From assembly GCF_016920785.2 (NCBI RefSeq), contig NW_024609839.1:8644196-8708195 (forward strand): a DNA stretch of 64,000 nt, given 5' to 3'. The stretch's first letter is position 1. The number at the start of each line of letters is the position of its first letter. The position numbers and the translations under genes are program-made. Below are positions 55,890 through 64,000 of this stretch, one piece after another. The notes under the pieces are model-generated. The model was not told where the DNA came from, ran no database searches, and saw only the letters and a program-made list of their open reading frames with translations. This DNA comes from Ixodes scapularis (Eukaryota > Arthropoda > Arachnida > Ixodida > Ixodidae).

Positions 55890-55945
55890 TTTGCGAACGC
55901 TTCCCCAGCTTTTCCCGCGAACGCTTCCCCAGCTCGCTTTTCCCG
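55890..55945. repeat. Tandem duplication of GCGAACGCTTCCCCAGC
   Basis: GCGAACGCTTCCCCAGCTTT occurs at about 55893, and GCGAACGCTTCCCCAGCTCG at about 55917. Confidence 0.8.
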
Positions 55946-56131
55946 GGCTCGATCCGCTTTTTCGCAGATTGAATCTCAGGGCTTGAAGTCCAGAGCAGAC
56001 TTTGTGTTCACACAGGTCGAATTTCGTGCGAGACGAAAAGAGCGTGGTTGGAACCGCGATATATCAAACCAGGTGCAGGGATGCCTTCGAAGCGTTTGTC
56101 ACGCGAGGTCTTGTTTATATAGTGAAAGCCG

Positions 56132-56294
56132 CAGGCACGTAGTCAAGGGGGGGGGGGGGGGGTGCATGAGGCCCGCCCCCCCCCCCCCCCCCCGAAATCT
56201 TCCATTTTGCTTGGACCTCCTCAGCCCCCTCCCCTTCATAGAGCATTTTGTCATGGGCGGGCCCTCCCGAAACAAAATCCTGGCTACGTGCCTG
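56132..56294. mobile_element. hAT MITE (163 bp) with 8-bp TSD
   Basis: Ends CAGGCACGTAGTCAAGG and CCTGGCTACGTGCCTG; flanks GAAAGCCG (56124-56131) and GAAAGTCG (56295-56302) differ at one base. The interior is G- and C-homopolymers and a short unique part. A sibling lies at 59338. Confidence 0.85.
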
Positions 56295-56454
56295 GAAAGT
56301 CGTAGGAATTAAAAGACTGTGATGTACGCCTGGGTCGGTCTCCGGGTAATTCGACGAGAGGACCTCTAATATATGCAATCAATGCAATGCCTTTCACGGT
56401 TTCCTCTGCCGTCTGAAAACTGTCAAGTGGTGACCCGGACTGCTCTCTGAGGTT

Positions 56455-56628
56455 TTACACGTCTTCTCTAAGCCATCGGAAGCAGTTCTGGCACAAGAAG
56501 TCGTTTTCATGCACTTCTGCCTTGGGATTCAGCACTTTCCGCATAGTGGCAACACCCAGGTCGCTGACAGGACGAACATTTAGTTGGATTCTGATCTTGC
56601 ATTTATGCCAACAGTCCGGACAAAAGTA
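56455..56628 (-). CDS. Cys-pair ORF, possible zinc-binding exon
   Basis: An open segment of 57 codons without an obvious ATG reads YFCPDCWHKCKIRIQLNVRP, continues SDLGVATMRKVLNPKAEVHE and ends NDFLCQNCFRWLREDV before TAA. Two CxxC pairs (CPDC and CQNC) about 42 residues apart suggest a zinc-binding fold. An acceptor-like TCATTTCCAAG lies just upstream. A coding-like minus frame at 56695-57021 (SHWDHPSTNRKRDEPGEPAT) precedes it. It may be part of the foldback element's own gene. Not assigned to a family. Confidence 0.4.
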   Translation of the reverse strand, partial: YFCPDCWHKCKIRIQLNVRPVSDLGVATMRKVLNPKAEVHENDFLCQNCFRWLREDV

Positions 56629-56694
56629 TTATCTTGGAAATGACGCCATGAGAAAAGCTCACGCGCTGAGGACGATGCGAGTTATTCGTAGAAT

Positions 56695-57021
56695 TCACAA
56701 TGTATAAAAATCATCGACAAAATGGAGTCTCCTTTTGTGGAATTGTAGGTGTCTGTCTCGCGTCGGGGAGCCGGAGCTCTCTCTTCGAAGTGGCTCGCCT
56801 TTCAGGTGGTCGTCCGAGTAGCATGCTTGCCAGGGAAGCTTCCTTTCCGCAGAGCTCAGATGCTGATTCTTGCTAGGACTGTCCGCTAACGTGCGGTGGA
56901 GTCGCGTGGTCGTTGCAGGTTCACCCGGCTCATCACGCTTGCGGTTAGTAGACGGGTGGTCCCAATGAGAGAAACTTGGAAACTTGCTGACTATCCAACG
57001 TACCGCGAACAGCGCTTTCAA
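56695..57021 (-). CDS. Polar, basic ORF on minus (unassigned)
   Basis: The frame reads MKALFAVRWIVSKFPSFSHW at its start and is rich in Ser, Arg, Lys and Pro afterwards (TTRLHRTLADSPSKNQHLSS). It lies upstream, on the same strand, of the Cys-pair ORF and could be an earlier exon of the same gene. Neither a domain nor clear splice sites are seen. Confidence 0.3.
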   Translation of the reverse strand: MKALFAVRWIVSKFPSFSHWDHPSTNRKRDEPGEPATTTRLHRTLADSPSKNQHLSSAERKLPWQACYSDDHLKGEPLRRESSGSPTRDRHLQFHKRRLHFVDDFYTL

Positions 57022-57324
57022 ATGTCGTTGGTGAAGCTTACGCTTTTTTTACTCAGGAACCATACGCGGAAAATCCTTAAGGTGCTCTAGAGCAGACACA
57101 ACTGCAGACCCATGCATCAAACATGTTTCGTCCATTGGTAGTCTGCTGGCACCGGCAAAACTCTCCAGGAGTCCTTGCGCCCCCCCCCCCCTCCCCCCTC
57201 GCTCCCCTCCTCCGGCCTCCGTATTCGTTCTTCCGTGGGAAGAGGCTGTTCTGCAATCGCACGAGGCGAGGAGTGACTCTGGTGTTTGTTTACCATCGCC
57301 ACACGCTCGGCCGGTTATGCTTAA

Positions 57325-58282
57325 AGCCCAACCACACTAGCGTGAACGGCGCCATCGGGCGGCGCCGCCGGGCGGCACCGCCGTCCGGCGTCCCAACGCG
57401 AGGAGTCCACATTGGCCTCCGTTTTGCGAGCGTCACGTGACAGCACTGGATCTCGCGATCGCGCCTCCCGTCGGATTTCCCGCTCTTTCGTCGTCTACTC
57501 TTCGTTAGATCCTTCCGTTTCGGCTCCCATCTTTCGCATATATCGACATCGAAACCGCACTCGCTACCTACATAGTGGGAGTCCACAATGACCTGGTGAT
57601 CAGCGTGAATGTGATTATCCTAGCCTGCTCGTTGATCTTGCGACGTCGCCGCGCTCTGAAGGGAAGGAGACGCAGGTTTTGGGTCCGGCCGAGTTGGTTC
57701 TACCGAAACACCGAAGGACAGTCAGTACATTGTCAGTGCATTGCTGCCCCAGTGGCGCGCCAGAGATGAAGGCTACTTTCGAAAGTGTCACGAAATCAAC
57801 ACGACATCCGTCACAACACAGACGACATGCAACAAGTGCCACGCAGAAACTTACTCGCAATTCCGAATTCCTCTCCTATAATTTCTCAGCGGTTGTTCTT
57901 AGCGTCATTATCCAGGTAGTCTGGCTGCGTCTTGTCATATAAAAAGGGAAGCAGTCGCACAGTTTCAAGGAATCGCTCCGTTGTGGAAGGCATCGGGGGA
58001 AATGGGGATAGCAGACGACACGAAACACGTCCTTCGGAACGTGAAAGACGCGCCGAGGACCGGCTTGAGCGTTGCGATGGCATCGCGACGTCACTATCTA
58101 CGCCAACTCCCATTGGCTCCTCTCTTCTGCGGCGTGCGGCGCCGAGCTCTGAACCGCGCACGGAGCGGTTGACTCTGCGGCGGCGTACGTCGCGCCGTTG
58201 AAGCCGAAAACTGGTTTCGGTCGGCAAACGGCAGCACCGACCGTCGCGGCGCAGGCCTCCGCGACGCCAATGTGGTCGTGCC
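57325..58282. mobile_element. TTAA-flanked inverted-end element
   Basis: TTAA stands at 57321-57324 and 58283-58286. Ends AGCCCAACCACACTAGCGTG and (reverse complement) GGCACGACCACATTGGCGTC match at 14 of 20 positions. CpG-rich near both ends, which resemble promoters with CCAAT-type sites; unrecognised frames only. Same target preference as the element at 37809 but different ends. Confidence 0.65.
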
Positions 58283-59337
58283 TTAATATACAACCGGATT
58301 TAACCTTCCGTTCAAGCCACGCCCTCCATCGGTTGGGCCAGAAGCTTCGTAACCTTGCTCGGTCCTAGCGGCGCCTAGAACGACGAATGAAATTATTTTG
58401 TCAGCCAAGTACTGATATTAAAAGTACTAATGTAAAAAGGTAGCACGATGAGCCTCCAACCAGCCAAGCATACACCCTAATAAAGATCGGACGCGCCGTA
58501 AAGTTCAGTATTCATTGGCAATATCAGCCACATCAACGATGAAAAGAAGTTCACGTTTTATTTTTAGAGTCCCTCATGGTGCCTGGGCATAATGACCAAA
58601 TACGGATACTGTAGCATGAAGTCGCTCGTGTACTACTAGTCGTTACGACAGAAACGCCCCAGCGGTAATTGATGCGACGACGACATAGTTACACTTTTTT
58701 TTTATTATAAAACAAAATAATGCAACCTGTCTTTGCAGATTAGTATTTACCGGTCATCAAGGGCCCATCGGATAAAATTTAAAGAAAATCGGGAGTGATT
58801 TTTTTAATTGCCGCACAAAAAAGGTAAAATGTTTACTTTTTCGGTTTTGACGAATTTTCTGGGCGCAATGTAAAAAACAGCAACAGTACAACGCCATTTC
58901 ATTTGTTAGAAGTTCACAAAGCATAAAACACTCAACATAAAAAGTTTCAGCTTTAAAATAAAAATTTAAAGTAATCTAAAAATTCGCCGAAAAATGCCTC
59001 ATTATGTAAGTTTTGCTCCAGACGCAAAGCTTGGAATTTTATTTGGCTTGAAATATATCGTAATATAAGTTAACTTTAACTTATTCTGGTAGAAAAGTAT
59101 GCGTGCATTGCACGTAAAAATATTGACGGTGTAGAAAGTTTTATTTTTTATTCCTCCGGCCTTTAAATTTCGTCATCGCACCATTGAGAAAATCGTTTTT
59201 TCAACCTTCTCTCGAATGCGATTTTTCTCGCGAAAACAAGGAAGTATCTTGCGAAAGTAAGGTCTTTCCCATGGTTTGGAGAGGTTTCGCTACCTCATAT
59301 AAAAATATAATTGATAACAAAAAAGAGGCATGACACC

Positions 59338-59466
59338 CAGGCACGTAGCCAGAATTTTGGTTCGGGGGGGGGGGGGGGGGGGGGGGGTCCAGCAAAATGA
59401 AAAATTTGGGGGGGGGGGGGGGGGGGGTGCCGGGCCCCATGGGCCTCCCCCCTGGATACGTGCGTG
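59338..59466. mobile_element. hAT MITE (129 bp) with perfect 8-bp TSD
   Basis: CAGGCACGTAGCCAGAATTT and CTGGATACGTGCGTG are the ends; ATGACACC occurs at 59330-59337 and 59467-59474. It sits inside the right arm of the foldback element, whose left arm has a single GTGTCATGCC here, confirming insertion after arm formation. Two long G-runs form the interior. Confidence 0.9.
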
Positions 59467-59503
59467 ATGACACCACCCTGACCGTCCTCATCTGAACACA
59501 CCC

Positions 59504-60796
59504 CGCTGCATCTATCGGTCAACGTATCTGCTATATTAATAGTAAAAAAATAGTTGCCGAGACAGGAAATACGACAAGACACACGCTAAGACCCGACAAT
59601 GTGCATAGCTAAATGGAGTGGGCTCCAGTTTATTTTATGCACTTTTGCGAACGAGCAGGAACGCAAGTTGAGAAGTGCTTGGTAGAAGAGCGTGTTGGTT
59701 TAAGTCAAGGATGAAGAAAGAATAAACAATTAAAACAGTAAAATGATGCGCGCCCTTTTTGGGGTACGCTCCTATCAAACGAAGCAAACAAATTCGTGGC
59801 GTTCAATTCGTTTTTTTTTTTTTCGTGGCATTCCTACAACGCCGCTTTCAAAAAATAACCTCCTCCATAAAAGCTAAAAAAAAAAAATCTAAAAAAAGAA
59901 AAGAAAAAAAGAGATTAAGACAGGAACGAAAACAGTCGCAGTCAGTATGTTTCTCTGTGTATTGATTTCGAATTAAGTCGATGGAGAGTCGAATTCCGAC
60001 TCGACGAAAGCTTCCGCCGTCTCGAGTAACACCTCTCTTTTCTCCGAACGCTGTCTCTGAGTTAGGGCTCGTTGACTCGTTTAGGGATCACAATTTCTTT
60101 TATTTTATTTTTCGTGTACTTCTCCGAACTTTTTGGCACTCGCTGGTTCTTACTCCATTCGAGAATCAACGCGATCCGCTTTCTGCGGAGGTTAACGCAC
60201 TCGAAAAAACTCAAAACGAGAAAACAAAAACAAAAACAAAAAAAAAAAGAAACACTGTATGAAAGTCAGAGAGGAGAGAGGATTAATCCTGCTCAAAAGC
60301 AGCGGTCGAACATCAACAGACTCGGAAGACAAATGATGTTCCCTCTATTCGTTTGTTCGGTAATCCCGAGCTGGAGAATGTTTTAGCAAAATAAAGAAAT
60401 GTCTCGCTGAATTGCTTAGGCGGTTTCTAAAATTGTTTTTCTTGCTCCCAAGTTTGTCTTGTCTTCGATTTTGTCTTCGGCTGTTTTGGAAGATTCTTAT
60501 CTCGCAGCAATTAGTTCTTGGAATTCCCCTTGTCATTTCAACCTTGATAAACGGCTGCTTAGATATAAATAAGTCGTGATGCAAATTTATAGCATAATCA
60601 CCAAGCGAGGTTCTTTATATCTCGCCTATTAGTAGTGAAATTTTACCCGTCATAGGCAAGTAGGAAAAACTTTCCTCTATAATTATACTATAAATTTGAG
60701 TCATGAATTATTTGTGTAATATCCTGGTTGAGAAACGGGTATATATATTTATATATATATACATACGGTGAGAAAAAAAAATATATTATATTAGTG
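59504..60796. other. No supported gene
   Basis: A-rich with simple (AAAAC)n and (AAAAG)n stretches near 59870 and 60220. A TA tract lies at 60740-60762. Confidence 0.4.
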
Positions 60797-62313
60797 ATGG
60801 GGCCAAACTTTTGCCGAATCAAAAGTTCAGCGCCGAATCTAGGGAATCGGCAAAGCCGTACTTCTGCCGAACTTTTTTAAAGATTCGGCTAAGATTCGGC
60901 AAAAATACATTGTTGCCAGACTTAACGTTGATATTTAGTTTTTTCTTCCGAAAAAAAGTTTTCTGTTTTTTTTTTTTTTTTTAACATAAATGCAACATGT
61001 AATGCCTATTGACACACACACTAAATAAGGGGATATTCAACAAGATAATTGTATCCGTATTGTTCTTGTGTGTTTACTTGCAATTTTAGTGACTTGCAGA
61101 AGTGGCGTAACAGCGAGGTTGGGTAAAAGCCAGCGTGGCGCAGTCACGAATCACGCTACAACACTCTAAAAAAAGTCTGTGCTTCTGCTTTCACGCACAA
61201 CACATGGAGAACCAATCATCGCAACTTTCGGAGGCAGCTCAGCGAATGACGATGCCGAAACATATTTTTAGACCAAAAAACGCAGACTGAGTTGTGACAT
61301 TAAGCAATGCAAGCGTGACGTTTTGCATTGCTTAATGTCACAACTCGGACTGCGTTTCTGGGTCTAAACATATGTTTCGGCATCGTCATTCGCTGAGTTG
61401 CCTCCGTAAGTTGCGCTGATTGGCTCTCCGAGTGTTGTGCGGGAAAGCAGACTCACGGTTTGTTTTAGAGTGAAGTTTCGGTATTGCGGCATGATCAGCG
61501 CAAGCCTGCACGTGTGTGTACGTTGTTAAAATGAAGGCAATAAAGCTGCGTTCTTGCTTTCTCTGGGAGTCAACGTTTTGTGCGCAAAAGCAGATGCAAC
61601 AGTTGCTGAGCCTTCACCAGAAGAGGTAAAAATATTATTGTAAATACGCATGTTTTTCGATTTGAATCAATTAACGTCAGCTTTGCATGAAAGTTTGCGT
61701 CTCATATTCGCAACGTCTCGTTTTCAACCTTTAAAATACCAGTTTCTGGTGTAAGGACACAGACGAACGTTCAAGAACGTAGGGAGAGTCAAGAATGTTG
61801 GATGTACAACGTCGAGAATTATAGTTCTGTGTTTAGTTTTTTGCAGATTGATGAAAATCGCGAAATAACACTAATTGAAAAGGCCATATTATTTTGTTTT
61901 GACACACACTACTTCTGAGCCGAAAAAAGAATTATTATAATTGCGAGGAGTGCTTTAAAGTTAATTTTCCGCCAATGTTTCAATTACCTTCTTGCATCAC
62001 TAGAAATATATGTCAAATGAAAATCACGTTATTCATGATGTACCGCATCATTTATCACTTGCGCAGTGGATTGCGTAAATTACTGGTCGATCCTCTATTC
62101 TTGAGGCAGAAAATATTGAAGAGAACCGCACTCGCTCACAAACGACAGTTACTGAGTTGCCTACTCCACACCTTGCCGTAACCGCTGGTTGTACTTCAGT
62201 GCACCATGGTAACCGCACGACTGCACGGCGTCCATCCGCAATCCATGGCCCCGTCGCGTTCTCGCGCGTGCGCAGACATTTGCCGAATGTTTGCCGAACT
62301 TTGCCGAATCTAA

Positions 62314-62317
<4 letters not shown>
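60797..62317. mobile_element. Possible element with TTGCCGAA terminal arrays
   Basis: The left end (60797-60905) has GCCGAA/TTCGGC motifs in both orientations after TAGTGATGGGGCCAAAC, and the right end (62277-62316) has TTTGCCGAA three times. TA t-racts flank both sides. The left end resembles CAGTGATGGG-type hAT ends, but the right end lacks the matching terminus. No transposase. A plus-strand frame with Kozak-poor ATG 61531 and a CAGAAGAG|GTAAAA donor (61626) is a weak exon candidate. Confidence 0.4.
61163..61471. repeat. 309-bp foldback MITE (palindromic)
   Basis: ACTCTAAAAAAAGTCTGTGC at left and, reversed, ACTCTAAAACAAACCGTGAG at right are the ends. Arms of about 145 bp match well (CAGCGAATGACGATGCCGAA and TTGTGACATTAAGCAATGCA in both) and meet at GCAAGCGTGACGTTTTGC near 61312. 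Confidence 0.8.

Positions 62318-62354
<37 letters not shown>
62318..62354. repeat. (TA)n microsatellite
   Basis: About 18 TA dinucleotides immediately before the LTR start. Confidence 0.95.
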
Positions 62355-62360
<6 letters not shown>

Positions 62361-62522
62361 GACTAAATGATTAACCTCCGCTAGGAGGACGTCCCGTGTT
62401 TTGTCTTTTTCTTCTTTGTCTTACAAATAAACGTCCCGAGACAGTTGGAACGCGGGTGCGATCGAAGCCGGGTGTCTGTTGTCTGGATCTCGGTCGACGG
62501 CCACCGAGGCGAAGTTATAACA
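62355..62522 (+). repeat. Short 5' LTR of a Ty3/gypsy (Mag-like) element
   Basis: The 168-bp segment begins TGTTGTGAC and ends GTTATAACA, near-inverted TG...CA termini, and contains AATAAA (62427). Short LTRs fit the Mag lineage. The partner 3' LTR is outside the window or lost, so the boundaries rest on the termini and the adjacent primer binding site. Confidence 0.65.
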
Positions 62523-62524
62523 AC

Positions 62525-62542
62525 TGGCGACGAGGATGGGAT
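62525..62542 (+). promoter_or_regulatory. Primer binding site of the LTR element
   Basis: TGGCGACGAGGATGGGAT starts two bases after the LTR. TGGCGACGAGGA is complementary to the 3' end expected for tRNA-Ser with its CCA, the primer used by Mag-type elements. Confidence 0.7.
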
Positions 62543-62553
62543 GAACAGACAGC

Positions 62554-63351
62554 ATGACGAAGTTCCCCGAGTTTCGCCCGGACGAGGAAACGTTTGACGA
62601 CTACATGGAACGCTTCCAGATTTTCGTGCAAGTGAATGCTGTGAAACCAGAGGATGCGGTGGCAACGTTTTTGAACTTCCTCGGGACAAATGCATATCGC
62701 ACACTTAAAGAATTGCTGGTGCCCGTGATTCCGATTTCCAAGAGCCTGTCAGAATCGACATGTGTACTCAAGAACCACTTCTCCCTGGCCAAGTCTACCC
62801 TAGCGGAGCGGACGAAGTTCCACCAGAGGTACCAGAAGGACGCCGAAAGCCTGGCAGACTTTGTGATTGCCCTCAGGAAGCTAGCCGTGACTTGTGACTT
62901 TGGTGAATTCCTCGACACCGCTCTTCGAGACCGGTCCGTCGCGGGTTGCCTCGAGGCCGAGATTCAGCGACCGCTTCTCGAGATGGATGGCAGTTCCGAA
63001 TTCGGGGACGTCTACAAGGTGGCACTGGCAAGGGAACTGGCTACAGAGCAGAATAATGAGCTGCAGAGACAAAGCGGTCTGGATACCACCGACGTGCATC
63101 GGTTGTGGGGCAGACAGGACCAGGAAGAGCAGCGACAGCCAGGAACTGTCTGCTCTCGATGTGGTTCTTCTGCGCATGAACCTTGTAAGTGTCCATTCCT
63201 TAAAGCGAAGTGCTTCAAGTGCGGCAAAGAAGGACACATGAAACGAATGTGCAGAGGAGAACAGACCAGGGGTAAGCCAAAGAGCCGGCCTAATGTGGGA
63301 CCCGGAGACGTGTGCGTTGTGCGTTGTAACGTAGTCGCAGGGGTGCCGTAG
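62554..63351 (+). CDS. gag: gag of a Ty3/gypsy Mag-like retrotransposon
   Basis: An uninterrupted 265-codon frame starts 11 bases after the primer binding site (ATG 62554). Residues 1-180 are the capsid region (FRPDEETFDDYMERFQIFVQ, ERTKFHQRYQKDAESLADFV, ALRKLAVTCDFG), typical of Mag-type gag. Two CCHC knuckles follow: C-x2-C-x4-H-x4-C at residues 200-213 (CSRCGSSAHEPCKC) and 220-233 (CFKCGKEGHMKRMC), which bind element RNA. The frame ends abruptly after 15 unrelated-looking codons, where G-rich DNA and an AGAGC-family repeat begin; protease, RT and integrase are absent. Intact gag suggests fairly recent insertion or retention. Confidence 0.88.
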   Translation: MTKFPEFRPDEETFDDYMERFQIFVQVNAVKPEDAVATFLNFLGTNAYRTLKELLVPVIPISKSLSESTCVLKNHFSLAKSTLAERTKFHQRYQKDAESLADFVIALRKLAVTCDFGEFLDTALRDRSVAGCLEAEIQRPLLEMDGSSEFGDVYKVALARELATEQNNELQRQSGLDTTDVHRLWGRQDQEEQRQPGTVCSRCGSSAHEPCKCPFLKAKCFKCGKEGHMKRMCRGEQTRGKPKSRPNVGPGDVCVVRCNVVAGVP

Positions 63352-63435
63352 TCGCGGGGGGAGGAGGGGGGGGGGGCAAGAAACTAAACGTTTAATGGGA
63401 CAAACTTGTGCTCAAAACAAAAAACAAAAACAAAA
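63352..63435. other. G-rich junction
   Basis: GTAGTCGCNGGGG occurs at 63333 and 63348, then a G-run leads to A-rich DNA. The duplication may mark the point where pol was lost. Confidence 0.4.
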
Positions 63436-63888
63436 AAAAATGAAAGCCGTTTACAACTTTCTGTATCGCCGAATTCGAGCGCAGGTCTTGAGGAGGAGGA
63501 GGGAAGGGTACTGAGGGTCACGTGACTCGTGGGGGGGGGTCACGTGACCTTGGGGGTCACGTGACCCTCCAGAGAAATTATTTAGCGGGGAAATTTTTCC
63601 CGCTAAATCTAGCGGGAAGTGTTTCCGCTAGGTTTAGCGGAGAAACGTTTCCGCTAAATTTAGTGGGGAAATTTTTCCGCTAAATTTAGCGGGGATATTT
63701 TTCCGCTAGATTTAGCGATGAAAGTTTTCCGCCAGATATAGCGGGGAAATTTTTCCTCTAGATTTAACGGGGAAATTTTTCCGCTAGATTTAGCGGGGAA
63801 ATTTACCCATGATGCACTGCGCGGTTACGCCGACGGCGACGGTGACGCCGCTCAAGCCGGAAACCGGCGCCTAAGAGCTGCGCTCTAA
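63436..63888. repeat. AGAGCTGCGCTCT-family repeat, copy E (compact)
   Basis: Flank GAAAGCCGTTTACAACTTTC, then degenerate left end TTCGAGCGCAGGTCTT (63474-63489) and perfect right end AAGAGCTGCGCTCTAA (63873-63888). Interior: GAGG block, three CACGTG cores, a CTAAATTTAGCGG palindrome array and GCCGACGGCGACGGTGACGCC. The order matches copies B and C with different repeat expansions. Confidence 0.8.
63585..63815. repeat. Palindromic minisatellite CCGCTAAATTTAGCGGGGAA
   Basis: About nine units of roughly 25 bp built around CGCTAAATTTAGCG and AAATTTTTCC. The same core occurs in copy C (25595-25850) and in degenerate form at 51.9 kb. Confidence 0.9.
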
Positions 63889-64000
63889 AATAGAGAAAGG
63901 CTAGCGTCGCAGGCGTCGATGACGGCGAAACAGCAGGATCGAGCGGTGGGGCGATAACTGACTTGGGCTCGTTACGCGAAACCCCTTATGTAGACGCATG

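Larger units (their letters stand above)
53926..59503. mobile_element. 5.6 kb foldback-type element with about 1.1 kb inverted arms
   Basis: The left arm (53926 to about 55063) and right arm (about 58303 to 59503, including a nested hAT MITE) are diverged inverted copies: GGGTGTGTTCAGAT at the tips; ATATGAGGTAGCGAAACC; GAAGGTTGACAAAAC; TGAGGCATTTTTCG; CGATTTTCTTTAAATTTTA; GGCACCATNANG; TGGCTGACAAAATAATT; and CCGATGGCGGGCGTGGCT near the inner edge. Target duplication is not clear. The interior carries two nested insertions and unassigned coding-like segments. Very long inverted arms occur in Foldback, some MuDR and Polinton-type elements; none can be asserted. Confidence 0.75.

Noticed and set aside
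57886..58293. Arg-rich 135-codon minus ORF
   Set aside because: CpG-rich end of a TTAA-flanked element; high-GC chance frames occur on both strands.
62881..63241. ORFs on both strands within gag
   Set aside because: Shadows of the CCHC-containing gag frame.

Overview
This 64 kb window is eukaryotic, AT-leaning and intron/repeat-type DNA with no bacterial-style gene packing. The mix of retroelements (CR1/Jockey-like LINEs, Penelope-like elements with GIY-YIG tails, a short-LTR Ty3/gypsy Mag-like gag), hAT and TTAA-target DNA transposons, tRNA-derived SINEs and arrays built on GTCACGTGAC and CTAAATTTAGCGGG suggests an arthropod, most likely a chelicerate such as a hard tick. That placement is inference from repeat style and not from a recognised marker gene.

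Layout. 0-5.2 kb: three decayed LINE 3' fragments (two on minus, one on plus) and one copy of a family marked by an AGAGC-TGC-GCTCT palindrome. 8.4-11.4 kb: a 5'-truncated plus-strand LINE with endonuclease, RT and a (TGAAA)n tail. 12.2-16.2 kb: a nearly full-length, broken minus-strand LINE whose ORF1 carries a split PHD finger. 17.5-21.8 kb: a CpG-rich candidate first exon and a candidate second exon cut by a 2.7 kb hAT element with perfect 8-bp target duplication; the hAT in turn holds a second copy of the AGAGC family full of E-box, CRE and CCCTCGTGAGGG arrays. 23.4-30.7 kb: candidate host exons, SINEs, palindromes and a third AGAGC copy. 32.1-32.9 kb: two Penelope-like fragments joined head to head. 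34.7 kb: a THAP-domain first exon on minus.

36.7-43.1 kb is the most structured part: one LINE with a virus-like 2A motif at the start of ORF1, interrupted by a 1.34 kb TTAA-flanked element, a 15-bp minisatellite and a 2.2 kb inverted-repeat element that itself contains a young Penelope-like element with 205-bp inverted arms differing at one base. 43.5-51.7 kb is bounded by matching inverted ends and contains a clean hAT copy. 53.9-59.5 kb is a foldback-type element with about 1.1 kb inverted arms, carrying further nested hAT and TTAA insertions. The window ends with GCCGAA-repeat DNA, a (TA)n tract, a Mag-like LTR/PBS/gag, and a fourth AGAGC copy.

Host coding content is sparse. Only the THAP exon has a recognisable domain; the others rest on Kozak context, splice-site shape and coding-like composition. 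Nested insertions give a relative age order: LINE (old), then TTAA element and inverted-repeat element, then the Penelope-like insertion (youngest).
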